48,567 bases of DNA, taken from Sulfuricurvum sp. Lineage in GTDB: Bacteria; Campylobacterota; Campylobacteria; Campylobacterales; Sulfurimonadaceae. The notes beneath the pieces are model-generated. The model searched no databases. It was not told where the DNA came from and saw only the letters and a list, made by a program, of their open reading frames with translations. Below are positions 17,359-26,879 of this stretch, in pieces (the first letter of the stretch is position 1; each line of letters starts with the position of its first letter). Location: NCBI RefSeq assembly GCF_028688295.1, contig NZ_JAQTYM010000006.1:19261-67827 (forward strand). Direction: 5' to 3'. Made by a program: the position numbers and the translations under genes.

Positions 17359-18402
17359 GTAGGCGCTTACTCTAACCAATCAGTTGGTATATCGATCGGA
17401 GCAACTAGCTCGGATAAAATCGGTAATGCTCGTTTCGAAACAACAGGGACAGTCACAGGTTCTGGTTCGGTTCAAATGTCATTTACAAATGTAGATGGAA
17501 CAAACAGTTATACATTAGAATCGGTTAAAATTTCTACTAGTGCCGGAACTGGGTTGGGTGTATTGGCTGAAGCAATCAATAAAAACTCTGATATGCTCGG
17601 TGGAGTTCAAGCAAGTTTCCAAGTTGTTGAAACTGGAAGTAGTGCAATTGCTACAGGTACAATTACCGGATTGAAAATCAACAACATCGAAATTGGCGAT
17701 ATCAAAATCGAAGATGCGAATGATGCAAACGGTGTATTGGTTGCAGCAATCAATAATTTTAAAGACACAACCGGTGTAGAAGCAAGTGTTGACAGTCGTG
17801 GTCATTTAACCCTTACAAGTCGTGATGGTCGCGGTATCCAAGTTTCTGGAACAGGTTTAAATACTGTTGGTGGTTTGACAAGTGCTCAAACTGAAAACTA
17901 TGGTCGTTTGACATTGACTCGTGTCGGTGCTGCTGATATCATTGTTAGCTCTAGCGGTGCGTTACAAACAGCTATTGGTTCTTCTGCAGAAGCAACTACT
18001 AACCTTCGTGGTGTTGGTGGACAAATTGACCAAAATGTAGCAAGTGCTATGGGCTTTAATGCAAATGCTAATGTTCAAAATATCAGTGCAGCGTATAAAG
18101 GTGCCGGTGTTACAACACTCAAAGGTGCTATGGCAGTTATGAAAATTGCTGACTCAGCGATTCAACGTTTGGATCAAGTTCGTTCAGACCTTGGTTCGGT
18201 TCAAAATGCGTTGGTTTCAACTGTTAATAATATCTCAGTTACTCAAGTTAATATTAAAGCGGCTGAATCACAAATCCGTGATGTTGACTTCGCAGCAGAA
18301 TCTGCAAACTTCTCTAAATTCAATATTCTTGCTCAGTCAGGAAGCTATGCGATGTCGCAAGCCAATGCTGTACAACAGAATGTTCTTCGATTACTACAAT
18401 AG
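16915..18402 (+). CDS. flaA: Flagellin, late-class (sigma-28) copy
   Basis: A flagellar filament subunit of 495 residues. The N-terminal D0/D1 region (about 1-145) begins [15 protein letters not shown] and has the coiled-coil helices [19 protein letters not shown]. The C-terminal D1/D0 region (about 400-495) ends in NVLRLLQ. The variable central region contains Flagellin_IN-type segments ([20 protein letters not shown]). It lacks the LQRVRELAVQ-type segment of enteric flagellins, as is usual in this phylum. The sigma-28 promoter upstream matches flaA of Campylobacter and Helicobacter. The many Ser and Thr residues in the centre are candidate glycosylation sites, which fits the adjacent Maf and pseudaminic acid genes. 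Start: ATG with AAAGGATTT upstream. Confidence 0.95.
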   Translation: MGFRINTNIAAMNAHTNANVNNRNLDSSLSKLSSGLRINTAADDASGMSIADSLRSQASTLGQAIANANDGISMIQIADKAMDEQLKILDTIKVKATQAAQDGQTTQSRQALQSDIKRLMESLDNIAKTTSFNGQSLLSGSFTNKEFQVGAYSNQSVGISIGATSSDKIGNARFETTGTVTGSGSVQMSFTNVDGTNSYTLESVKISTSAGTGLGVLAEAINKNSDMLGGVQASFQVVETGSSAIATGTITGLKINNIEIGDIKIEDANDANGVLVAAINNFKDTTGVEASVDSRGHLTLTSRDGRGIQVSGTGLNTVGGLTSAQTENYGRLTLTRVGAADIIVSSSGALQTAIGSSAEATTNLRGVGGQIDQNVASAMGFNANANVQNISAAYKGAGVTTLKGAMAVMKIADSAIQRLDQVRSDLGSVQNALVSTVNNISVTQVNIKAAESQIRDVDFAAESANFSKFNILAQSGSYAMSQANAVQQNVLRLLQ

Positions 18403-18422
18403 TAATCACCATTTTTCTTTTT

Positions 18423-18444
18423 ATGGTGCCCTTTCGGGCATCAT
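18423..18444 (+). terminator. Hairpin terminator after the first flagellin gene
   Basis: ATGGTGCCC and GGGCATCAT pair around TTTC with one G-T pair, 20 bases after the stop, and are followed by a T-rich stretch. It separates the two flagellin transcripts. Confidence 0.75.
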
Positions 18445-18508
18445 CTTCTTTGTAGTATTTTTCCTTTAAATTTTATCAATTTTTATTTTTTTAGCTCTTG
18501 ATGGCAAG

Positions 18509-18528
18509 TTTGGTATATTTTTTGCTTT
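18509..18528 (+). promoter_or_regulatory. Sigma-54 promoter of the second flagellin gene
   Basis: TTTGG (GG at 18512-18513), ten bases, then GC at 18524-18525 in TTTTGCTTT, the -24/-12 layout of RpoN promoters. The transcription start would be near 18537, with a leader of about 40 bases before the ATG at 18577. In Campylobacter and Helicobacter flaB is also an RpoN gene. Confidence 0.8.
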
Positions 18529-18576
18529 TTCTTCTGCACTATTGCATGGATGCAAAAAAATCCGAAGGAAATTATT

Positions 18577-19020
18577 ATGGGTTTTCGAATTAACACAAAC
18601 ATTGCAGCGATGAATGCGCATACAAATGCAAATGTAAACAATCGTAATTTGGACAGTTCATTGTCTAAACTCTCTTCAGGTCTACGTATCAATACTGCAG
18701 CAGATGATGCTTCAGGTATGGCGATTGCAGATTCTCTTCGTTCACAAGCATCAACTTTGGGTCAAGCTATTGCAAACGCGAATGACGGTATCAGTATGAT
18801 CCAAATCGCTGATAAAGCGATGGATGAACAGATTAAAATTTTGGATACTATCAAAGTAAAAGCGACTCAAGCGGCACAAGATGGTCAAACGACACAATCT
18901 CGTCAAGCACTTCAATCCGACATTAAACGTTTGATGGAATCACTTGATAATATTGCAAAAACGACATCATTCAATGGTCAATCTTTACTTTCGGGTTCTT
19001 TTACGAACAAAGAGTTCCAA
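18577..19020 (+). repeat. Flagellin 5' direct repeat, copy 2
   Basis: Partner of the 444-base repeat at 16915-17358. The similarity stops being near-exact at the border of the variable domain, at the codons after KEFQ. Confidence 0.9.
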
Positions 19021-20106
19021 ATCGGTGCTTATTCTAACCAATCAGTTACTGCTTCGATTGGGGCGACTAGCTCGGATAAAATCGGTAATGCACGGTTTGA
19101 GACATCATCATCCATAACAGCGGGTGGCACGGTACAATTAACATTTAGCAATGCCGATGGTGTAAATAACTATACGCTTGAATCCGTAAAAATTTCTACC
19201 AGTGCAGGAACTGGATTAGGAGTATTGGCTGAAGTAATTAACAAAAACTCCGATATGCTCGGGGGAATTCAAGCGAGTTTTCAAGTTATTTCAACAGGAT
19301 TGCAAGCTGTTGCTACTGGGACAGTTGTCGGTTTACAAATCAATAACATTAAAATCGGAGATATCCAAATTTCCGATGCAAATGATGCGAATGGCGTATT
19401 GGTTGCAGCAATCAATAATTTTAAAGACACAACCGGTGTAGAAGCTTCAACTGATAGTCGTGGACGATTGGTTCTTACTAGTCGTGACGGACGGGGTATC
19501 CGAATGTCTGGAACGAATCTCGGAACGGTTGCTGGTTTAGGAAAAGCAAATGAAGCTTTTAACAGTACAACGGTATCTGATGTCGTTGAAAATTATGGCC
19601 GTTTGACGTTGACCCGTATCGGTGCGGCAGATATTTTAGTTAGTGCGAGTGGAAGTAGCGTTGTAAATTCAGCTGTTAAAGTGAGTGCAGCTCAGGCAAC
19701 CGTCAATTTACGAAGTGTTGGTGGAATCATCGATAAAGATATTGCGAGTGCTATGGGGTTCAATGCCAATGCAACAGCTCTTAATGTGAGTGCCTCTTAT
19801 CGGAGTGCAGGGGTAACAACGCTTCGAGGTGCTATGTCGGTTATGAAAATCGCTGACTCTGCGATTCAGCGGCTTGATCAAATTCGTGCCGATCTAGGTT
19901 CGGTTCAAAATCAACTCACGTCAATTGTTAATAATATTTCAGTCACTCAAGTGAATGTCAAAGCAGCCGAATCACAAATTCGTGATGTTGATTTTGCAGC
20001 AGAATCAGCAAACTTCTCGAAATACAATATTCTTGCTCAGTCAGGAAGCTATGCAATGAGCCAAGCAAATGCTGTTCAGCAGAATGTTCTAAAACTACTC
20101 CAATAG
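18577..20106 (+). CDS. flaB: Flagellin, sigma-54 copy
   Basis: A second filament subunit of 509 residues, with the same conserved ends as the first copy (MGFRINTN at the start, NVLKLLQ at the end) and a diverged centre that has insertions such as the segment near [14 protein letters not shown]. An in-frame ATG at 18550 would add nine residues, but GAAGGAA just before 18577 and the universal flagellin N-terminus favour 18577. The sigma-54 promoter places it in the middle class with hook genes, so it is probably made earlier and near the hook. It is followed by a weak hairpin and then by the Maf gene, with which it may be partly co-transcribed. Confidence 0.95.
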   Translation: MGFRINTNIAAMNAHTNANVNNRNLDSSLSKLSSGLRINTAADDASGMAIADSLRSQASTLGQAIANANDGISMIQIADKAMDEQIKILDTIKVKATQAAQDGQTTQSRQALQSDIKRLMESLDNIAKTTSFNGQSLLSGSFTNKEFQIGAYSNQSVTASIGATSSDKIGNARFETSSSITAGGTVQLTFSNADGVNNYTLESVKISTSAGTGLGVLAEVINKNSDMLGGIQASFQVISTGLQAVATGTVVGLQINNIKIGDIQISDANDANGVLVAAINNFKDTTGVEASTDSRGRLVLTSRDGRGIRMSGTNLGTVAGLGKANEAFNSTTVSDVVENYGRLTLTRIGAADILVSASGSSVVNSAVKVSAAQATVNLRSVGGIIDKDIASAMGFNANATALNVSASYRSAGVTTLRGAMSVMKIADSAIQRLDQIRADLGSVQNQLTSIVNNISVTQVNVKAAESQIRDVDFAAESANFSKYNILAQSGSYAMSQANAVQQNVLKLLQ

Positions 20107-20118
20107 TTTTAAGTTCAG

Positions 20119-20141
20119 AGAGCCGTAGAGGATCGGCTTTC
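20119..20141 (+). terminator. Weak hairpin after the second flagellin gene
   Basis: AGCCG (20121-20125) and CGGCT (20134-20138) pair around an eight-base loop and are followed by TTCTTTG. The stem is short, so termination is probably partial and some transcription could continue into the Maf gene. Confidence 0.45.
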
Positions 20142-20190
20142 TTTGTCGATGTATCCATCGGCTGATAAACGATACCTCTAAGGGACAATA

Positions 20191-23040
20191 ATGAATACAT
20201 TTGAACACAATATTGAATCGTTAATCATCCTCAACCCTTCTTTGGGATCACGGGTCTTCGCTATTGAGGAAAATGATCGCTATGAAGTCTTTCAAGAGCC
20301 GACCGATCCGTTGAATATTAACATTTTGGATCGGCTTACGGGGTCTCTTTTTTATGAGGGGAGACCTCAAGATGAAATTCTTGCTCAAGTAGATCGGTTC
20401 GAACAAGAGTTTAGCCGATACCCTATTCTTTTTATTTATGGGATTGCAAATGCCCTGTTCGTTAAACTTCTCCTAAAAAATACAAACCATACCCATATCA
20501 TCGTGATTGAACCGGAGATTGAACTTCTCTACATCGCCTATAATTTGATCGATTTTTCGACAGAGATTGAGCAAAGACGACTCTATTTTTTTGAACATCA
20601 TGAGATCGATTTTGTTCGTGCCGTCGGAATATTTAGTGATTCTCAGATCAAGGTGTTTTGCAAGACCTATCATCTTGAACCTAATATTCCGTATTACGAG
20701 AATCATTATGGAGAATCATTAGTACAGTGCAATGCCCATTTGGTTCGAGCGATTCACCATGTCGTCACAGGTTTGGGAAATGATACTACAGATGCTTTAA
20801 TCGGGTTGGAGTGGCATTTGGCGAATGTGTCTAAAATGGTAGAGACCCCAACGTTATTGGAGTTGATTCAAAAGATGAAAACGACGAAAACGGCCATTAT
20901 TATCTCTACTGGTCCCTCCTTAGCCAAACAGCTTCCGCTTTTAAAAACGATAAAAGACAATGTAACATTGCTAAGTGTTGACGCTAGTTTACCAATTTTG
21001 GAACAGTATGGAATTAAACCCGACATCGTCTTTTCGATCGAGCGTGTAGCCGAAACAGCAGAGTTTTATCAACGTACCTCGAGAGAGTTTCAAGAGGGGA
21101 TCATTTGCGCTATGTCTTCACTGTCCCATCCGTTGCTAGTTGAAAGTGTGAATGGTGCAACGTTGCAGATGAGTATGCGCCCTTTTGGGTATACACGATA
21201 TTTTAATCAACCTGAGTATGGGTATATTGGTATTGGGATGTCAGCTGCAAATATGGCGTATGAAGCCGCTTTTCATGCCAAATTTGAAAATATCATCCTT
21301 ATCGGACAAGACCTAGCTTATGGCGAGGAAGGAAAATCGCATAGTGACGGTCATATTTTTGGTGCATTAAAACGACGTAAAGATGATGTGGAAGTAGAAG
21401 CCTACGGTGGAAATGGTACAGTTCTAACCAGCGTAATTTGGAATATGTTTCGTAACTTTTTTGAAAATGATATCCATATAGCATCTCAAGAGGGGGTCAT
21501 GACTATCAATGCCACTGAAGGTGGAGCACGTATTCACGGTTCAAAAGAGCTCTCATTTAGTGAAGCGATCGAGTTATGTATTGATAAAAATATTGTTAAA
21601 GAAAAAATCATATTGACTCCACCTAATTCTGAGTGTATTGAAGCTAAACACAATGAAATTGAAGCAAAAATAGCTTTTATGTTGGAGTATGTTACGGAAA
21701 CACAGGTAAAAGTTTCAAAACTGTTTGAACAAGTTGCCGAATGTGTGGAACGTCTTGATAAAATCAATGGACGAAAGAATTTAGAAAAAATCGATTATGA
21801 TGAAATCGCAAATTTGATGGAACAAATCGATGAGGTGAAAGCACTTTTTGATGATCAGCAATTTGTTGATATTTTTATTGATGCAACACAGGCATTAATT
21901 GTTCATCATGAACTTGAAATCGCTCGCATTCAAGTACGACCAATCCAAAACGATGATGATCGTCGTCTAAAAATGATCGATTGGATTTATGCACATCACC
22001 ATTGGCTGTTTGCTTTGGCTGGGATTATGGAAGCGGAATTGGTGGCGATACAACGACGTGGAGAGCAAAGTGGTTATGTACATAAAGCGAAACTGAGTGA
22101 TGATGGTGATAGTATCATCGGTTATTTTTATGATTTTAGTAAACGAGATACTCATTTCGAGATTGATTTGATAATTGATAATGAGTTGATTTTTAGTAAA
22201 AAAATAAAAATAGTGTACCCACAAAAAGGGAATTTTATTTTTTTCGTTCCTGCCAATTTTTATAATGATCAAGTACATGATATCATATTAAGAGAAAAAA
22301 ATACTGGCATAGTTCTTTCTGGAATGCCAGAACGAAGAATATTTTTAAGTGCAAATCGGGCAAAAGCAGAGTTTATGGCGTCGTTTGATCGCGTCTATCC
22401 TGAAAAAATTAAAAAGATATATTGTAAAAATGCGATTGGATTTTTAGCGGTTAAAGAGAATTTGGAAGATGACGATTATATTAGATATCTTAATGAAATC
22501 CTTGAATTGTTTCCGCAGGTTAAACTAAAAGCATTTTATTTCGATGATGAAATGATAGAAATGATCAATGTGGCTTTTTATAATTCTTTAGAGAGAGTAA
22601 TATGGATTAAACCTCAAGATATCTATTGTATTACGAACGAAATAGAAGCATGGATACAAAATAGTGTCTCTATGTTGGATAGTTTGATCCGAACGACGAT
22701 TATGGCATGGGTTCCGTTTAATTATTTCGAAGCTATAAAAATGATGGAATCTCTCGAAAAATACGAAAGAGACAACGCAGGAATGTTTGGTCTTTTTACT
22801 AAAAATTTAGAATTTTTTGGATTTGATCCATTTCTGAGTAAACAATATGGAATCTCATTTTACGAAATTTTTTATAACAGTGTTATTCAAAAAATTAGAT
22901 ATGGGCATAAAAAGATTGTTCCGGATATGAGCTTGCAAGAGTTGAGTTTTTTGAGACTCGAGATGATTCTTTCTTCTGAAGAGTTTAAAAAAGCAGTGAT
23001 AACACTGTCGATTAATTTTCAGAAAATTTTGAATCAATGA
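20191..23040 (+). CDS. Motility accessory factor (Maf), flagellin glycosyltransferase
   Basis: Maf proteins transfer nonulosonic acids such as pseudaminic acid from CMP-donors to Ser/Thr of flagellin in the cytoplasm before export. This 949-residue protein has the N-terminal Maf region (about 20-200) and the central MAF_flag10/DUF115 domain (about 210-400) with IIISTGPSLAKQLPLL (GPSL 241-244) and the SVDASLPIL and GIKPDIVFSIER segments that shape the nucleotide site. A helical region (about 490-630) follows. Then comes a long C-terminal extension: a beta-rich segment (about 630-710) and an unrecognised helical part to 949. Typical Maf proteins have 600 to 750 residues, so the tail is unusual, and it is also more AT-rich. 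AAGGGA precedes the ATG. Position directly after the flagellins supports flagellin as its target. Confidence 0.9.
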   Translation: MNTFEHNIESLIILNPSLGSRVFAIEENDRYEVFQEPTDPLNINILDRLTGSLFYEGRPQDEILAQVDRFEQEFSRYPILFIYGIANALFVKLLLKNTNHTHIIVIEPEIELLYIAYNLIDFSTEIEQRRLYFFEHHEIDFVRAVGIFSDSQIKVFCKTYHLEPNIPYYENHYGESLVQCNAHLVRAIHHVVTGLGNDTTDALIGLEWHLANVSKMVETPTLLELIQKMKTTKTAIIISTGPSLAKQLPLLKTIKDNVTLLSVDASLPILEQYGIKPDIVFSIERVAETAEFYQRTSREFQEGIICAMSSLSHPLLVESVNGATLQMSMRPFGYTRYFNQPEYGYIGIGMSAANMAYEAAFHAKFENIILIGQDLAYGEEGKSHSDGHIFGALKRRKDDVEVEAYGGNGTVLTSVIWNMFRNFFENDIHIASQEGVMTINATEGGARIHGSKELSFSEAIELCIDKNIVKEKIILTPPNSECIEAKHNEIEAKIAFMLEYVTETQVKVSKLFEQVAECVERLDKINGRKNLEKIDYDEIANLMEQIDEVKALFDDQQFVDIFIDATQALIVHHELEIARIQVRPIQNDDDRRLKMIDWIYAHHHWLFALAGIMEAELVAIQRRGEQSGYVHKAKLSDDGDSIIGYFYDFSKRDTHFEIDLIIDNELIFSKKIKIVYPQKGNFIFFVPANFYNDQVHDIILREKNTGIVLSGMPERRIFLSANRAKAEFMASFDRVYPEKIKKIYCKNAIGFLAVKENLEDDDYIRYLNEILELFPQVKLKAFYFDDEMIEMINVAFYNSLERVIWIKPQDIYCITNEIEAWIQNSVSMLDSLIRTTIMAWVPFNYFEAIKMMESLEKYERDNAGMFGLFTKNLEFFGFDPFLSKQYGISFYEIFYNSVIQKIRYGHKKIVPDMSLQELSFLRLEMILSSEEFKKAVITLSINFQKILNQ

Positions 23041-23082
23041 ATCTTTTATTGTGATGATAATAATGAGATGGGGGATGTCTAA

Positions 23083-24168
23083 ATGTATAAATTTATTAAA
23101 AATATAGTTGAACAGTATAATTTAAATATAAATAGCAGGATTATCAATAATTATGATTTTCGTGCATATTCGTATGGGAAATATATTGAACCTGATATGG
23201 AACAGTTAAAAAAGGGATGTGAAAGTTATTTTTCTTTTTTTATTTTAAATGCACATAAGTTTTTTACTACCTATAATTTATTGAATAACAATGAATCTAA
23301 GAAGCTTTTTGTTAACTTGATACTCTATAGATCTTTGGGTTATTTTAGATTTAAAATAGAGGAAGATTATGATTGGACCGATGAAGTTGATATGTTTGAA
23401 AATATTAAAAAATATTACATATCAGAGTCATCAATAAACTCGCATGGATTATATGGAGAATTAGGTCATTTTGAAAACGTACCTTTTGCAGACCGACTTC
23501 TCAATCTTGAATGTTGGTCTGCCAATATTGTCTCTTTCTTGTACAGAAAGCAATATTATTATGGGATAGGTGGAGTTGAAGTAAAGCCTGAATATGGAGA
23601 TATTGTCATTGATGCGGGAGCGTGCTTCGGTGATACTGCAATCAACTTTGCGGCTACAGTCGGAGACGAAGGTCATGTATACACGTTTGATCCATTAGTT
23701 GAACATATCGAGATAGCTCGGCACAATATCTTTCAAAATTCAATGAGTGAAATAATTACAGTAGTGCCTTGCGGGTTAGGAAACTACAATAATAATACAG
23801 CGTATAATAGAGGTGAAAAACAAAGTAGCAATGTGAACCCAGCTTTTAGTTTAAACCAGAATGAAAATATTGATTTATTTTCTATTAGAACGATTGATTT
23901 CGTGTGTACTGAGCAAAATATTAATAAAATAGATTTTATCAAAATGGACATTGAAGGTTTTGAACTGGAAGCGTTGAAGGGTGCTTTTAATACTATCAAA
24001 AAGAATTTACCGAAATTAGCAATTTCTTTGTACCACAAATTGGAAGATTTTTATGAAATACCTGATTGGATAAAAAGTAATTTTCCTGAGTATCAATTTT
24101 ATCTGGGGCATCATACGATACATGCAGGGGAAACTATTTTGTACTGTATAGCTAAAAGCCATGATTAA
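23083..24168 (+). CDS. FkbM-family methyltransferase
   Basis: A 361-residue SAM-dependent methyltransferase. After an N-terminal helical region (about 1-165) comes the FkbM domain. The SAM-binding loop is DIVIDAGACFGDTAINFA, followed by the acidic YTFDPL strand, the TIDFVC segment, FIKMDIEGFELEALKG and the final HTIHAGETILYC. FkbM enzymes methylate hydroxyl groups of sugars and polyketides. In this cassette it probably O-methylates a flagellar or surface glycan. GGGGGAT precedes the ATG. The gene ends eight bases inside the next one and has low G+C content, like the following genes. Confidence 0.9.
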   Translation: MYKFIKNIVEQYNLNINSRIINNYDFRAYSYGKYIEPDMEQLKKGCESYFSFFILNAHKFFTTYNLLNNNESKKLFVNLILYRSLGYFRFKIEEDYDWTDEVDMFENIKKYYISESSINSHGLYGELGHFENVPFADRLLNLECWSANIVSFLYRKQYYYGIGGVEVKPEYGDIVIDAGACFGDTAINFAATVGDEGHVYTFDPLVEHIEIARHNIFQNSMSEIITVVPCGLGNYNNNTAYNRGEKQSSNVNPAFSLNQNENIDLFSIRTIDFVCTEQNINKIDFIKMDIEGFELEALKGAFNTIKKNLPKLAISLYHKLEDFYEIPDWIKSNFPEYQFYLGHHTIHAGETILYCIAKSHD

Positions 24169-25234
24169 TGTAACAAAAACATATCTTCCTAATAAAGAGA
24201 AATATAAAAAGTATGTTGATGAAATTTATTCAAATGGATGGATAACCAATAACGGTCCATTGGTTCAAAAGCTTGAGAAGAGGCTTGCAGATTATTTGGA
24301 CGTTAAACATGTGGTTCTTGTTTCTAACGGTACTATTGCTCTTGAGATAGCTTATCGGACACTTAATGTCAAAGGCTTTGCAATAACTACACCCTTTAGT
24401 TTTGTAGCTACTACTAGTTCTTTGGTAACGAACCAAATACTACCTATTTTTGCAGATATCAATCCAAATACTTTCAATATTGATCCAAAAAATATTGAAA
24501 ATCTGATTACCCAGAATACTTCAGCAATTGTTCCCGTTCATGTTTTTGGTAATGCATGTGAGGTTGAGGAAATAGAAAAAATTGCCCAAAAACATAATCT
24601 AAAAGTTATATATGATGCATCTCATGCTTTTGGAGTAAAATACAAGAATAAAAGTGTCCTTAATTATGGAGATATTTCTACCCTTAGTTTTCATGCTACG
24701 AAGCTTTTTCATACTATAGAAGGTGGAGCTTTAATTATCAATGATGATGATTTGGTTCAAAAAGCAAGATATCTTATAAACTTCGGTATCAAAAATACGG
24801 AAGAGATACCAGAATTGGGCACTAATGGGAAAATGAATGAATTTGAAGCGGCAATGGGACTGTGTGTGCTTGATGATATGGAAGAGATAAAGCAAAATAG
24901 AAAAATAGTTTATGAAATCTATGCGAGAGAACTCAAAGGATTAGTCGATTCTCAACAACAAAATGAAAATGCAACAAAAAATTATAGTTATTTTTCGGTT
25001 TTATTTAAGGATGAAGCCCTTCTAAAAAAAGTTCAAAATAGATTGAATGAAAACAATATTTATCCCCGCCGCTATTTTTATCCATCTCTTGATACATTGA
25101 ATTATATTGAGCCTAAACAAATTTCACTAAATTCAAGAGATGTTTCCAGAAGAATTTTGTGCTTACCAATGTATGGAGAATTATCTTTAGATGATCAAAT
25201 GACGATCATTAGGATTTTGAAAGAGGCGTTATGA
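24161..25234 (+). CDS. DegT/DnrJ/EryC1-family sugar aminotransferase
   Basis: A 357-residue PLP-dependent aminotransferase of the type that aminates keto-sugars bound to a nucleotide. The catalytic lysine is K181 in SFHATKLFHTIEGG, the PLP-contact YDASHAFG is at 151-158, and the early SNGTIALE loop binds phosphate. Paired with a 4,6-dehydratase such an enzyme makes 4-amino sugars; it is a second one besides PseC, so a second amino sugar is possible, although no separate dehydratase is seen on this strand. It overlaps the FkbM gene by eight bases and the next gene by four (ATGA), so translation is coupled. Confidence 0.93.
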   Translation: MINVTKTYLPNKEKYKKYVDEIYSNGWITNNGPLVQKLEKRLADYLDVKHVVLVSNGTIALEIAYRTLNVKGFAITTPFSFVATTSSLVTNQILPIFADINPNTFNIDPKNIENLITQNTSAIVPVHVFGNACEVEEIEKIAQKHNLKVIYDASHAFGVKYKNKSVLNYGDISTLSFHATKLFHTIEGGALIINDDDLVQKARYLINFGIKNTEEIPELGTNGKMNEFEAAMGLCVLDDMEEIKQNRKIVYEIYARELKGLVDSQQQNENATKNYSYFSVLFKDEALLKKVQNRLNENNIYPRRYFYPSLDTLNYIEPKQISLNSRDVSRRILCLPMYGELSLDDQMTIIRILKEAL

Positions 25235-25920
25235 CTCTTGGTATCATGCAACCTTATTTATTTCCTTATATCGGCTATTGGCAGTTGATAGAGGCAGTGG
25301 ATACTTTTATAATTTATGATGATGTTTCTTATATTAAACAGGGATGGATAAATAGAAATCAAATTTTATTTAATAGTAAAAGATATCTTTTTACTTTGGA
25401 ATTACAAGGAGCCAGTTCTTTTAAAAAAATAAATGAAGTAGAAGTTGGAAATAATCGTATTAAGCTTTTAAAAACGTTTGAACAAGCTTATAGAAAAGCT
25501 CCATTTTTTAATGATGTTTTCCCTATGCTAACCAATATTATGACCAATCAGGAACTGAATCTTGCACGCTATTTGGAGTATTCTATTAAAGAAATTGTAA
25601 GTTATTTAAATTTACAAACAAAAATTATTATTTCCACCCAAATTGAAAAAGACACTTCATTGAAAGGCCAAGACAAAATTATCAATATATGTAAAAAACT
25701 AAATGCTACACATTATATCAATACTATTGGAGGACAGGTTCTATATGACAAAGAAAGTTTTACAAAGAGAGATATTTCATTAAGTTTTATCAAAACTAAT
25801 TTGATGGAATATAGACAGTTTTCAGATGAATTTATTTCTCATTTATCTATCATTGATGTTATGATGTTTAATAATATCAATGATATCAAAAATATGATGC
25901 AGGAATATGAGTTAGTATGA
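25231..25920 (+). CDS. WbqC-like protein
   Basis: A 229-residue soluble protein with the WbqC-family N-terminus: LGIMQPYLFPYIGYWQLIEAVD, then IIYDDVSYIKQGWINRNQIL. Members occur in O-antigen and exopolysaccharide gene clusters, usually next to DegT aminotransferases, and are thought to act on amino sugars; their reaction is not established as far as I know. Here it sits between two DegT-type proteins, with four-base ATGA overlaps on both sides. It has no membrane segment. Confidence 0.88.
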   Translation: MTLGIMQPYLFPYIGYWQLIEAVDTFIIYDDVSYIKQGWINRNQILFNSKRYLFTLELQGASSFKKINEVEVGNNRIKLLKTFEQAYRKAPFFNDVFPMLTNIMTNQELNLARYLEYSIKEIVSYLNLQTKIIISTQIEKDTSLKGQDKIINICKKLNATHYINTIGGQVLYDKESFTKRDISLSFIKTNLMEYRQFSDEFISHLSIIDVMMFNNINDIKNMMQEYELV

Positions 25921-26879
25921 AAGAAATTGGTGGATATTTTGAATTAGAGCTCAAGAAAAAAAAAGAGTATCATCATGATGCTTTAAAATTAAACAGTGGT
26001 AGAAATTGTTTGAAATATATCTTATCGACCGTTCCACCTCATAAAGTATATGTTCCTTGTTATATCTGTGATAGCTTACTTGAGCCATTAGTGGAACTTG
26101 GTATTAAATATGAATTTTATAATATAGATGCTCATTTTGAAATCCTTGAAGAAATCGATATGAAAAGTAATGATCGTATTTTGTATGTAAACTATTTTGG
26201 TATGAAGAGTTGTTATATTGATGATCTTTCTAAGAAGTACGGCACAAAGCTTATTGTTGATAATACACAGGCTTTTTTTGAAAACCCAATTTTAGGTATT
26301 GATACTATATACAGCCCAAGAAAATTTTTTGGTGTTTCAGATGGTGGGTATCTTTACACGAGAAATTTTCATCCGCTTTATGGTAAGTTAGAAGTAGATT
26401 ATTCTGTCGAATACGCAGAACAATTACTTGGCAGAATTGATAAAAATGCATCTTTCTATTATACTAATTATCAAAAGTCCGAAAACAGGCTTAGTCATCA
26501 ACCAATAGCTTTAATGTCAAAATTGACACAACGAATTTTAAATTCTATTGATTATCATGAGATACAAAAAATTCGAAATTCAAATTTTTCTTATTTGCAT
26601 GAACATCTAGTATCTTTAAATTTATATCAGGTAGAGCCTGCGTTAATAAAAGTTCCAATGATATATCCTTTTTTGACTGCTAATAACGCTTTAAGAGAAA
26701 AACTTATAGAAGCAAAAATTTATGTTGCAAGATATTGGAATGAAGTTTTACAAAGAGAAGTTGTGACAGAAATAGAAAAAAATTTTGTCGATATACTTCC
26801 TCTTCCTATTGATCAAAGATATGGGCGAAGAGAGATGAAAAAAATCGTAGCAATCATTAAAGAATCAGTATATGAATAA
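25917..26879 (+). CDS. Divergent DegT-like PLP-dependent protein
   Basis: A 320-residue protein related to the DegT aminotransferase fold but divergent and shorter. The putative PLP lysine is kept as K136 in SPRKFFGVSDGG, which lines up with the FHATKxxxxxEGG motif of the preceding aminotransferase, and D115 of IVDNTQAF corresponds to its YDASHA aspartate. An N-terminal segment with LKLNSGRNCLKYIL matches the SGTxAL loop. The substrate is unknown; it may aminate a sugar or act as a partner subunit. Translationally coupled to the WbqC-like gene (ATGA) and to the sulfotransferase gene (eight-base overlap). Confidence 0.78.
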   Translation: MKEIGGYFELELKKKKEYHHDALKLNSGRNCLKYILSTVPPHKVYVPCYICDSLLEPLVELGIKYEFYNIDAHFEILEEIDMKSNDRILYVNYFGMKSCYIDDLSKKYGTKLIVDNTQAFFENPILGIDTIYSPRKFFGVSDGGYLYTRNFHPLYGKLEVDYSVEYAEQLLGRIDKNASFYYTNYQKSENRLSHQPIALMSKLTQRILNSIDYHEIQKIRNSNFSYLHEHLVSLNLYQVEPALIKVPMIYPFLTANNALREKLIEAKIYVARYWNEVLQREVVTEIEKNFVDILPLPIDQRYGRREMKKIVAIIKESVYE

